Virus record (IMG/VR): IMGVR_UViG_3300010401_000006
Span: 1-64,000 of that record
Source of the DNA: a virus
Reading direction: 5' to 3' (one strand)
Length of the DNA: 64,000 nt
The notes beneath the pieces were generated by a model. It was not told the origin of the DNA and made no database searches. It saw only the letters and a program-made list of their open reading frames with translations. The first letter of the stretch is position 1, and each line of letters opens with the position of its first letter. Shown piece after piece: positions 58,432-64,000 of the stretch. The position numbers were made by a program, and so were the translations under genes.

Positions 58432-59042
58432 CCCACGCCGTCGACATGATCGACAGCCCCTATGGGCGGACATGCTCAATTGCCGGGTGCGGCAAGAGAC
58501 ACGATTGCCATGGCCTCTGCTCGTCCCACGCCAAGCGCTTAGCCAGGTATGGCGACCCGCTCAAAAGCGGACCGCCTCCACGTTCAAAGTGCAGAGATTT
58601 CATAGAGAGCGTCGTTCTTCCGTATACCGGGCAGGAGTGCCTGCGCTGGCCCTTCGGAAATAACAGCAAGGGCTACGGCGTTTATCATGTCGATGGCCGG
58701 GCGATTGGCGTGCACGTTTATGTATGCGAAAGGGCGCACGGCCCAAAGCCATCCCCTCGGCATCATGCAGCACACACATGCGGCAAGGGCCATCTGCTGT
58801 GCTGCGCTCCAAACCATGTGCGCTGGGCGTCTCCAAAGGAAAACGCTGCAGACAAGCTCGTTCACGGCACCGTCACCATCGGTGTAAAGAACCCGAGTTC
58901 AAAACTTACCCCAAAACAGGTTCGGCAGATTCGGAAGCTACTTGGGGCCATTCCGCAGCATAAAATCGCAAAGCAATTTGATGTTTGCCAGATGGCAATA
59001 AGCCATATCGCAACTGGACGGTCGTGGGGATGGCTGTCATGA
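58428..59042 (+). CDS. HNH endonuclease with C-terminal HTH (204 aa)
   Basis: Cys-rich N-terminus (CSIAGCGKRHDCHGLCSSH) followed by an HNH-like core (HHAAHTCGKGHLLCCAPNHV) and a C-terminal HTH (KLTPKQVRQIRKLLGAIPQH) that resembles the C-terminus of the HNH protein at 20861. Coupled by ATGA overlaps. A homing endonuclease is most likely. Confidence 0.75.
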   Translation: MTHAVDMIDSPYGRTCSIAGCGKRHDCHGLCSSHAKRLARYGDPLKSGPPPRSKCRDFIESVVLPYTGQECLRWPFGNNSKGYGVYHVDGRAIGVHVYVCERAHGPKPSPRHHAAHTCGKGHLLCCAPNHVRWASPKENAADKLVHGTVTIGVKNPSSKLTPKQVRQIRKLLGAIPQHKIAKQFDVCQMAISHIATGRSWGWLS

Positions 59043-59425
59043 GCCGTAGCGTCCCTGAATGGGTTGGAAAGACTGACGATACAAAAGTGCCTCCTCGGGT
59101 CAGGCTGCGCGTCTTCGACCGAGAGGGAGGCCGTTGCCATCTTTGTACGCGCCTGATCCGGGCCGGAGAGAGATGGACGCTAGAACACCGAATTGCGCTG
59201 ATTAACGGCGGCAGAAACGCCGAATCCAACCTCTGCTGCACCTGCTGCAACTGCCTCCCCGAAAAGAACGCAGCCGACATCGCAGAGAAAACCGACGTCT
59301 CACACAAGCGCGCCAAGCACATCGGAACGCATAGGGCGAAGAGGCCACTACGCTCCCGCAACACATTCCGGCCAGCGCCGTCAAACGCGCGGGATATCAA
59401 TGCAGATTTGGAGGAAGCGACATGA
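59039..59425 (+). CDS. HNH nuclease (128 aa)
   Basis: Single HNH domain: CHLCTRLI (33-40), LEHRIALINGGRNAESNLCC (48-67) and a second C-x-x-C. The C-terminal 45 residues are Arg-rich and likely bind DNA. It might be a homing endonuclease or a packaging-linked nuclease. Start at 59039 overlaps the previous stop. Confidence 0.8.
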   Translation: MSRSVPEWVGKTDDTKVPPRVRLRVFDREGGRCHLCTRLIRAGERWTLEHRIALINGGRNAESNLCCTCCNCLPEKNAADIAEKTDVSHKRAKHIGTHRAKRPLRSRNTFRPAPSNARDINADLEEAT

Positions 59426-59697
59426 AACTCGACGCAAAATTCTTCGGCGTGATCGTCAAGGCCAAGGACGGCAGCATCCTCCCAGAGGATGAATACGTCG
59501 TGTTCCTCACGAAGGACACGGCATTCGCGGACACGCTTCCAGCCTATCGCAATCGGTGCATCGAACTCGGCTGCGATCAGGAGCAGATCGATGCCGTAAA
59601 CCGCATGATTACACGCGTTTCCGAATGGCGCGCTGCAAATCCGCACCGGCTCAAGAATCCAGACGCCAAGGGCGAGAAATTGCTGGACACGCCATGA
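59422..59697 (+). CDS. Conserved hypothetical protein (91 aa)
   Basis: ATG overlaps the previous stop. Beta start (DAKFFGVIVKAKDGSILPED) and a helical centre. Similar proteins are found in many phages near recombination genes; no function known. Confidence 0.5.
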   Translation: MKLDAKFFGVIVKAKDGSILPEDEYVVFLTKDTAFADTLPAYRNRCIELGCDQEQIDAVNRMITRVSEWRAANPHRLKNPDAKGEKLLDTP

Positions 59698-60458
59698 CCC
59701 ACGAACTCACCCAGCGCGCCATAGAGGCTTGTAATGCCAGGGGCGATGCGAGTGTGGAAGATAGAATGGAGGCGGTGCTGGGCCTTGCGTTCGAGATGGC
59801 GGCATCGTGTGCGGAGGAATTTGGCTGGGTGCTTCCGATGTACGAGAATGCGGAGGTCAACGAAGCCACAGATGACGCTGCTGAATCCGTTCAGAAACAA
59901 ATCGCACAAGCTATCCGCGCCCTGTCCGCCACACCCTCCCCCGCAACCGGCGAGCGGCCTGCGAAGTATCTGTGCGAACTGCATCAGGTCTATTTCGATA
60001 ACTTCTGCGGCGCTTGTTACAACGAAGCTGCTGCTGACATAGCAACCGGCAAGCGGGCAGAAGAGAGCCCAGATGCGCCGAAGCACGCGACGAACGTTGA
60101 CGGCGTTATTGTTCATGGCGACAAGCCGCTGACGGAAGAAGGCCGGGAAGCGATCCGTGCGTTGATCGCAGCGGCCACAAAAAAGCTCGCGCCCGATCAA
60201 GAGCAATACCTACACGATATCCGAACGTCGCTCGAAGGCTACGACCCGAATGCCATCATCGGAGGCCCGCGCACCCCAACCGGCGAGCGGGACGCGGTGC
60301 TGGAGGAGGCGGCGGACATCGCTGAGAGCAAGGCGGTCTACAAAGCGTGGGCGCGGGAGCATCCGAATGCGATCCACACCACACCTGAAGAGATGCAGCG
60401 GCGCATTGGCCAAGCTATCCGAGCCCTCAAGCAATCCCGCCCCGCAGAGAGGAAGTAG
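59694..60458 (+). CDS. Helical hypothetical protein with a repeated QAIRAL segment (254 aa)
   Basis: Contains KQIAQAIRALSATP (near 70-83) and RIGQAIRALKQS (near 240), each preceded by a GDA/EEA-type stretch, so a partial internal duplication. A Cys cluster sits around residues 94-110 (CELHQVYFDNFCGACY). Unknown function. Confidence 0.55.
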   Translation: MTHELTQRAIEACNARGDASVEDRMEAVLGLAFEMAASCAEEFGWVLPMYENAEVNEATDDAAESVQKQIAQAIRALSATPSPATGERPAKYLCELHQVYFDNFCGACYNEAAADIATGKRAEESPDAPKHATNVDGVIVHGDKPLTEEGREAIRALIAAATKKLAPDQEQYLHDIRTSLEGYDPNAIIGGPRTPTGERDAVLEEAADIAESKAVYKAWAREHPNAIHTTPEEMQRRIGQAIRALKQSRPAERK

Positions 60459-60462
60459 AGAG

Positions 60463-60630
60463 ATGGAACACAAGGGCCACAATGAAGTCCGCGAAGATGG
60501 CGTCGTTCATGTCTGTTCGTGCGGCTGGGTTTCAAGGCCATGCTTCTCACCGATGACTGCGTCGTGTGAAGGCATGGACCATCGCGAAAGCGTCGGTGAA
60601 CGCGAGCGCCACATCGGGAGGACGGGATGA
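60463..60630 (+). CDS. Cys/His micro-protein (55 aa)
   Basis: AGAGAG precedes the ATG. C18, C20, C27 and C35 (HVCSCGWVSRPC) plus His residues suggest zinc. Early cluster. Confidence 0.5.
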   Translation: MEHKGHNEVREDGVVHVCSCGWVSRPCFSPMTASCEGMDHRESVGERERHIGRTG

Positions 60631-61265
60631 GCGAGGAAGTATCCGACGCCGAGGTCGAACGCATCCGGGCTTGGCACAAAGACCGCGTGGCTTACATGGA
60701 AGAGAACGAGGGCCGGTTTCACACGCACGAAGCCGAAGCGCATTTCTCGAACGGCAAGCTGCTATCAGCCATTGACCGCCTACGCGCCCGCATCAAAGAC
60801 CTTGAGTCCGCGCAGGAGGCGAGAGTGCCAGAAGGATGGGTGCTCGTTCCGAAAGAGACGACAGAGGCGATGCGGCAGGTTGCGATGTCTGCAGTATTAG
60901 AGGCGCTCAAGCCTGCTTTCAGAGAATATCGATGGCTGGCTTTCAAGAATGAATGGATCGAGCATGAATTTTGGAGAGTGACCAGCCCAACAGCAGATCA
61001 TCGCGAACGCTCGGAATTGCGAGTTAACATTCGAGTTGTTGTGCAGGCGGCGCTCGAAGCCATGCTCGCCGCAGCCCCACCCGCACCATCCGCCCCGACG
61101 GATCAGGGAGCGATCAAGCGAGCAATTGAAAGCGCCATCCATTTTGCCGAAGGTGTTAGTGGTGGCGAAGATCAGGATGGCAACACAATATTTCCTGACG
61201 ATCTTCTGACCGAACTTTACGCCGCCCTCACCGAAGTCTGCCGTATCGGTGGAGAGCGCAAATGA
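60627..61265 (+). CDS. Ea22-like helical early protein (212 aa)
   Basis: ATG overlaps the previous stop. It contains helices (LLSAIDRLRARIKDLESAQE), PEGWVLVPKETTEAM (a line common in phage ead/Ea22-like proteins) and VVQAALEAMLAAAP. Function unknown. Confidence 0.6.
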   Translation: MSEEVSDAEVERIRAWHKDRVAYMEENEGRFHTHEAEAHFSNGKLLSAIDRLRARIKDLESAQEARVPEGWVLVPKETTEAMRQVAMSAVLEALKPAFREYRWLAFKNEWIEHEFWRVTSPTADHRERSELRVNIRVVVQAALEAMLAAAPPAPSAPTDQGAIKRAIESAIHFAEGVSGGEDQDGNTIFPDDLLTELYAALTEVCRIGGERK

Positions 61266-61669
61266 CCGGCCTTCTCCCACCCGAGCGACTGGCCGCGCTG
61301 CTTATCGAATTGCGCGAGCGTGCTGACGCTGCGAAGCATTCACCGTGGACGTTCTCGCCGCAGGAAGGCGAGGCTAAGCATTGCGATCAAGCCCAGATAT
61401 GGGACGAAAACGGTCACTCGCTTGCTGTTCTAGAACCAACACTGATCCCGCAACTGGCAACCGATACCGCCGCGCATATCGCCGGACTGCATCCCGAAAT
61501 CATCATCGCCCTCCTCGACCACATCAGCGCCCTTACACGGGAGATCGAGTCTGAGCGCGAGGCTCGGTTCAAGACCGATGCTGCGTTGCGCATGAAGGAT
61601 GACGCGGTCGGAACGCTGATCGCACGGCTTCAGAGGCTTGGCGACAATTGCGAGGATTTGATCCCGTGA
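61262..61669 (+). CDS. Ea22-like early protein (135 aa)
   Basis: ATG overlaps the previous stop. It starts LLPPERLAALLIELRERADA, has a SPWTFS segment like the TPGPW proteins, and AHIAGLHPEIIIALLDHISA, typical of ea22-like proteins. Unknown function. Confidence 0.6.
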   Translation: MTGLLPPERLAALLIELRERADAAKHSPWTFSPQEGEAKHCDQAQIWDENGHSLAVLEPTLIPQLATDTAAHIAGLHPEIIIALLDHISALTREIESEREARFKTDAALRMKDDAVGTLIARLQRLGDNCEDLIP

Positions 61670-61714
61670 CCGCCCCCAACACCTTCCCGGAGGTGCCGGC
61701 GGGATGATGGTTGC

Positions 61715-61742
61715 AATCTTACACTTGACGTGAAATCTTACA
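61715..61742 (+). promoter_or_regulatory. Two AATCTTACA motifs before gene 61747
   Basis: Copies at 61715-61723 and 61734-61742, 19 bases apart in a 77-base gap. The first sits in the 14-base string TTGCAATCTTACAC shared with 48924-48937. They could be repressor or activator sites for the small Cys-rich gene block that follows. Confidence 0.5.
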
Positions 61743-61746
61743 GCCC

Positions 61747-62091
61747 ATGCCAAAGCCTCCGACATGCTTCCGCTGTTCAACCTCGCACTGGTCGACGCAG
61801 CCGTGTCCTGGGGCGAAGGCTGTGAAGAATTTGCCCGAACGGGCATCCCAGATGGGGGTAGAGCCGAAAGATGCAGCGAGGATCGGCCGTGAGCCCGCTG
61901 CGCCGAGTAGGAGTACCGGTTCAGTCCGCCCCCCGCGGTCTACCCAAGCGAACGGCACGAGCAAAACCAAATCCGACGAGACAGCCTCCCCCGTTTTCGA
62001 TCCCAACTGCCCATGTTGCGTGCGCCGGCGGGATCAGAACCGTGCAGCAATCAAGAACTTCAGGAAGAAGAAAAGAGCGGGTGCGAAGTGA
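61747..62091 (+). CDS. Cys-rich hypothetical protein (114 aa)
   Basis: Start 61747 directly follows two regulatory motifs. Residues 7-20 (CFRCSTSHWSTQPCPG) and 88-91 (CPCC) form two metal-like sites; the linker is Ser/Pro-rich. The C-terminus is basic (KNFRKKKRAG). Unknown. Confidence 0.55.
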   Translation: MPKPPTCFRCSTSHWSTQPCPGAKAVKNLPERASQMGVEPKDAARIGREPAAPSRSTGSVRPPRSTQANGTSKTKSDETASPVFDPNCPCCVRRRDQNRAAIKNFRKKKRAGAK

Positions 62092-62261
62092 CGATATTCT
62101 GCCCGAAATGCGGTAACTCTGATCCGCAAAAAATCCGGCCTGCGACAGAATTCATTGGGTTAGATTTCTTAGGCCGACCCGAGAAATGCGTCATCGAAAA
62201 TAAGCACCATTGTGACCAATGCGGCAACGAATGGCATGCCGAACTTATGGTGAGAAAATGA
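62088..62261 (+). CDS. Zinc-ribbon protein (57 aa)
   Basis: GTG overlaps the previous stop. C5, C8 (FCPKCGNSDP) and C42, C45 (HHCDQCGNEW) form a classical four-Cys ribbon. Likely a nucleic-acid-linked protein. Confidence 0.65.
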   Translation: MTIFCPKCGNSDPQKIRPATEFIGLDFLGRPEKCVIENKHHCDQCGNEWHAELMVRK

Positions 62262-62584
62262 GCGTGAGGTGCCTGTATTGCGGTGAGAGGGCCGGGTATG
62301 GCCGCGAGATCGCGCACAAAAGCGATTGCGTTCGGCCGCCGCCTCTGACAAATGACGAGAGGCTGAATAATTTCTTTGACGCACTGTCTCGATGCGACCG
62401 CTGCGACAAGAAGGTGGAAAAATCTTGGAACTACTGCGCATCGTGCGGCCATCACCTTGTTGATGATGAGCCCCTATTTGGCGCTCCATTGGTAGCCATC
62501 GACCAGCAGCCGACGTGCCAATGTCGAAAGCCCCTTGGCAACGTGAAAAGCCACTGTGGATACTGCGGAGGCGTGATCACGTGA
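62258..62584 (+). CDS. Multi-zinc-ribbon protein (108 aa)
   Basis: ATG overlaps the previous stop. Cys pairs at 5/8 (CLYCGERAGYGREIAHKSDC), 46/49 (RCDRCDK), 60/63 (YCASCGHH) and 99/102 (HCGYCGG) show several possible ribbons. Unknown function. Confidence 0.6.
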   Translation: MSVRCLYCGERAGYGREIAHKSDCVRPPPLTNDERLNNFFDALSRCDRCDKKVEKSWNYCASCGHHLVDDEPLFGAPLVAIDQQPTCQCRKPLGNVKSHCGYCGGVIT

Positions 62585-62943
62585 CCACCCACACAGACTG
62601 CGAAATCCCTGGATGCGGCAAAGAGGCTGTAATCCTTCCCGTGCTGATCGTGCCGACGCATCCGATGTCGCGGAACCGCGGCTATGCCGGTGTCCGCTGT
62701 GCGCTTGGTGTCGTGGTCTGCCGCCACCACTACGAAAATCTCACGCTGCACGAGTTCCTGAGCAAGCCGGAAATCCGCGCATCTATCGAGAACGACTTCC
62801 GCGAGAATGCCGCCATGCCCCACTTCGAGCGCGCCCGCTTCACATTCGTGTGGCACAAGCAGGCCGAGTTCCAAGACCTCATGCAGAGGCGTGAGCGTGC
62901 GAGACAGGGCGGACAGGCCGTGCCTGGAGTGGGGATAAACTGA
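62581..62943 (+). CDS. Cys-His hypothetical protein (120 aa)
   Basis: GTG overlaps the previous stop. TDCEIPGCGKEAV (5-17) and VVCRHHYENLT (46-56) suggest a metal site; the body is helical. Unrecognised. Confidence 0.55.
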   Translation: MTTHTDCEIPGCGKEAVILPVLIVPTHPMSRNRGYAGVRCALGVVVCRHHYENLTLHEFLSKPEIRASIENDFRENAAMPHFERARFTFVWHKQAEFQDLMQRRERARQGGQAVPGVGIN

Positions 62944-62959
62944 TGAAAGGACTTTACGA

Positions 62960-63214
62960 ATGAAGCCGGGCGATATTGTTTTTCAAGAAGACACCGTTTT
63001 TGGCCGCCACTCCTTCTACGAAATTGAAGGCGTATACTTGGGTGCGGAGGGTCAAGAAAGCGTGGTGACGCTAAAGTCTCTATCGCGTCGTGACCCAGAT
63101 TACTGGAGCGGACCCAAGGTTATGGCAGTTCCCGAAGTGCTCATTCGCGGCAAGGTGTTCGCGAGAGAGATCGAGCCACCCCCGCCCTCACAGCCAGCCG
63201 AAGCGAAGCGCTAG
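62960..63214 (+). CDS. Hypothetical protein (84 aa)
   Basis: Start 62960 has AAAGGA upstream. A small beta-barrel-like N-terminus (MKPGDIVFQEDTVFGRHSFY) and a Pro-rich end. Unrecognised. Confidence 0.5.
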   Translation: MKPGDIVFQEDTVFGRHSFYEIEGVYLGAEGQESVVTLKSLSRRDPDYWSGPKVMAVPEVLIRGKVFAREIEPPPPSQPAEAKR

Positions 63215-63222
63215 GTCAGAGA

Positions 63223-63369
63223 ATGACGCACGAACGCTGCAACAACTCCCCCTGCCGCAGCAAAGCCGAACTCAAGGCAACTGTCGCTGGAAACCCATTC
63301 GTCCTGTGCAAGGCGTGCTCTAAGCTGGCGAGGTTCGCGGCGGTGAAGTTTGAGGCGATAAAGCCATGA
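63223..63369 (+). CDS. Cys micro-protein (48 aa)
   Basis: ATG 63223 follows by 8 bases. C6, C11 (RCNNSPCRS) and C29, C32 (LCKACSK) form a zinc-ribbon-like pair. It overlaps the ClpX-like gene by ATGA, so the two are co-translated. Confidence 0.55.
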   Translation: MTHERCNNSPCRSKAELKATVAGNPFVLCKACSKLARFAAVKFEAIKP

Positions 63370-63572
63370 AGCGCCGCGGCTTCAACGCAGCGCGCTGGTG
63401 CTCTTTCTGCGGGAAACCAAGGGAAGAGGTCTACATGCTGATCGCTGGCCCCGACATGGTCTTCATCTGTGACGAGTGCATTTCAGAAGCGCAGAACCTC
63501 GTCACGCAGCGCAAAATACAAGATGCGACCACGGCGTCACTGCGGCTTGTGCAGACCGGACAGCCCCTGTAA
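63366..63572 (+). CDS. Stand-alone ClpX-type C4 zinc finger (68 aa)
   Basis: [18 protein letters not shown] (12-29) followed by FICDECI (33-39) is the ClpX N-terminal zinc-binding domain, with Cys at 12, 15, 35 and 38. The ATPase domain is absent. In ClpX this domain dimerises and docks substrates and adaptors such as SspB and CpdR. A free copy could compete for adaptors and so alter ClpXP degradation of host cell-cycle proteins. This is inference from the domain only. Confidence 0.8.
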   Translation: MKRRGFNAARWCSFCGKPREEVYMLIAGPDMVFICDECISEAQNLVTQRKIQDATTASLRLVQTGQPL

Positions 63573-63603
63573 TCTTACACCATGAACCCGCAGAAATCTT
63601 ACA
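63571..63603 (+). promoter_or_regulatory. Two AATCTTACA motifs before the terminase gene
   Basis: Copies at 63571-63579 and 63595-63603, 24 bases apart, and a near copy AATCTTTACA at 63617-63626, all in the gap before the gene at 63638. The first copy begins in the stop region of the ClpX-like gene. This is the densest set of the motif in the window. Confidence 0.5.
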
Positions 63604-63637
63604 TCCGACTGTCGGAAATCTTTACAAGCCTTGACGC

Positions 63638-64000
63638 ATGACACTCGCGACCGAACAGGAATTTGAGGCAGCGCTGCGCGCACACAAGGGCATCAAGTCC
63701 CAAGCAGCGGTGGTCCTCGGCATGACGCGGCAGGCCGTTCAGGACCGCGTCGACCGCAGCCCGTACCTCCAAGCCGTGATCCGCGATATCGAGGAAACCA
63801 CCCTCGACGTGGCCGAGACCAACATCGGCAAGGCGATGGATGCGGGCGACATGACGACCTCCCGCTGGTACGCTGAACTCAAGGGCGGACAGCGTGGCTT
63901 CCGCCGCAAGATTGAAAACACGGTAGACGAGGATCAGCTTGCAGGAATCGTCGCAGCGTTCGGCGGCAACGTCGACAATCTCAAGGCCTTCCGCGCGGCC
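63638..64000 (+). CDS. Probable small terminase subunit, 3' truncated
   Basis: The visible 121 residues start TLATEQEFEAALRAHKGIKS followed by QAAVVLGMTRQAVQDRVDRS, a helix-turn-helix of the kind used by small terminase subunits to bind packaging DNA. Residues 60-100 (AETNIGKAMDAGDMTTSRWY) form the helical middle seen in terS proteins, and ARTH-like KGGQRGFRRK comes next. The gene runs off the window. The large terminase and portal N-terminus should follow. Confidence 0.65.
   Translation, partial: MTLATEQEFEAALRAHKGIKSQAAVVLGMTRQAVQDRVDRSPYLQAVIRDIEETTLDVAETNIGKAMDAGDMTTSRWYAELKGGQRGFRRKIENTVDEDQLAGIVAAFGGNVDNLKAFRAA

Noticed and set aside
1-64000. tRNA genes
   Set aside because: No cloverleaf with a GGTTCGA-type T arm was seen in intergenic DNA, and there is little non-coding space.
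1-64000. CRISPR array or insertion sequence
   Set aside because: No evenly spaced repeats and no transposase-like gene with terminal inverted repeats were found; mobile features are limited to HNH endonucleases.
1-64000. Integrase or lysogeny module
   Set aside because: No tyrosine or serine recombinase motif was seen. The divergent promoter and an XRE-like protein alone do not show lysogeny.

Overview
The window is almost all of a tailed double-stranded DNA phage genome. It shows a long non-contractile (siphovirus-like) tail: there is a 994-residue tape measure, a tail tube protein, split tail chaperones and a lambda-like M-L-K-J style tip order, and no sheath or baseplate wedge genes. The host is probably an alphaproteobacterium. 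The reasons are GC-rich DNA, a full-length phage-borne GcrA (an alphaproteobacterial cell-cycle regulator), and tail chaperones resembling those of the Rhodobacter gene transfer agent. I see no integrase, no clear lysogeny repressor, no tRNA and no CRISPR array, so a lytic lifestyle is most likely. The left edge lies inside the portal gene and the right edge inside a probable small terminase gene. If the molecule is circularly permuted, only the large terminase and the portal N-terminus (a few kb) are missing.

Layout. (1) 1-7762, head module: portal, Mu F-like minor head protein, a 2H phosphoesterase resembling the anti-CBASS nuclease Acb1, XkdF-like protease, scaffold-like protein, decoration protein and major capsid protein. 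(2) 7759-16097: appendage genes inserted between capsid and connector. Four of them begin with Sec-type signal peptides, which is odd for virion proteins. (3) 16097-18109: head-tail connector, stopper, tail completion and tail terminator. (4) 18106-24982, accessory block: an Acb2/Tad1-like nucleotide-sponge candidate, then glycosyltransferases and methyltransferases, interrupted by an HNH endonuclease. (5) 25039-34552: tail tube, chaperones, tape measure, tail tip and a beta-helix tailspike. (6) 34593-38782: small membrane proteins, a lipoprotein and unknowns where lysis genes would be expected. No recognisable endolysin is present. (7) 38838-41446: twelve small leftward genes ending at a bidirectional terminator. 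(8) 41587-64000, rightward early region: RuvC, GcrA, an adenine methyltransferase-like protein, DnaB-type helicase, PD-(D/E)XK exonuclease plus RecT annealing protein, DUF5131 protein, several HNH endonucleases, and many small coupled genes, many of them cysteine-rich, ending with a stand-alone ClpX-type zinc finger.

How it works together. Replication probably borrows the host polymerase and primase, because only a helicase, recombination proteins and a resolvase are encoded. GcrA plus a methyltransferase suggest takeover of host cell-cycle transcription. The ClpX-like zinc finger suggests interference with ClpXP adaptors. Acb1-like and Acb2-like proteins suggest two layers of defence against cyclic-nucleotide immunity (CBASS/Thoeris). 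Translational coupling through ATGA or GTGA overlaps is nearly universal. Start codons were chosen by these overlaps and by visible Shine-Dalgarno sites. All functional assignments are from reading motifs by eye; no database search was run.
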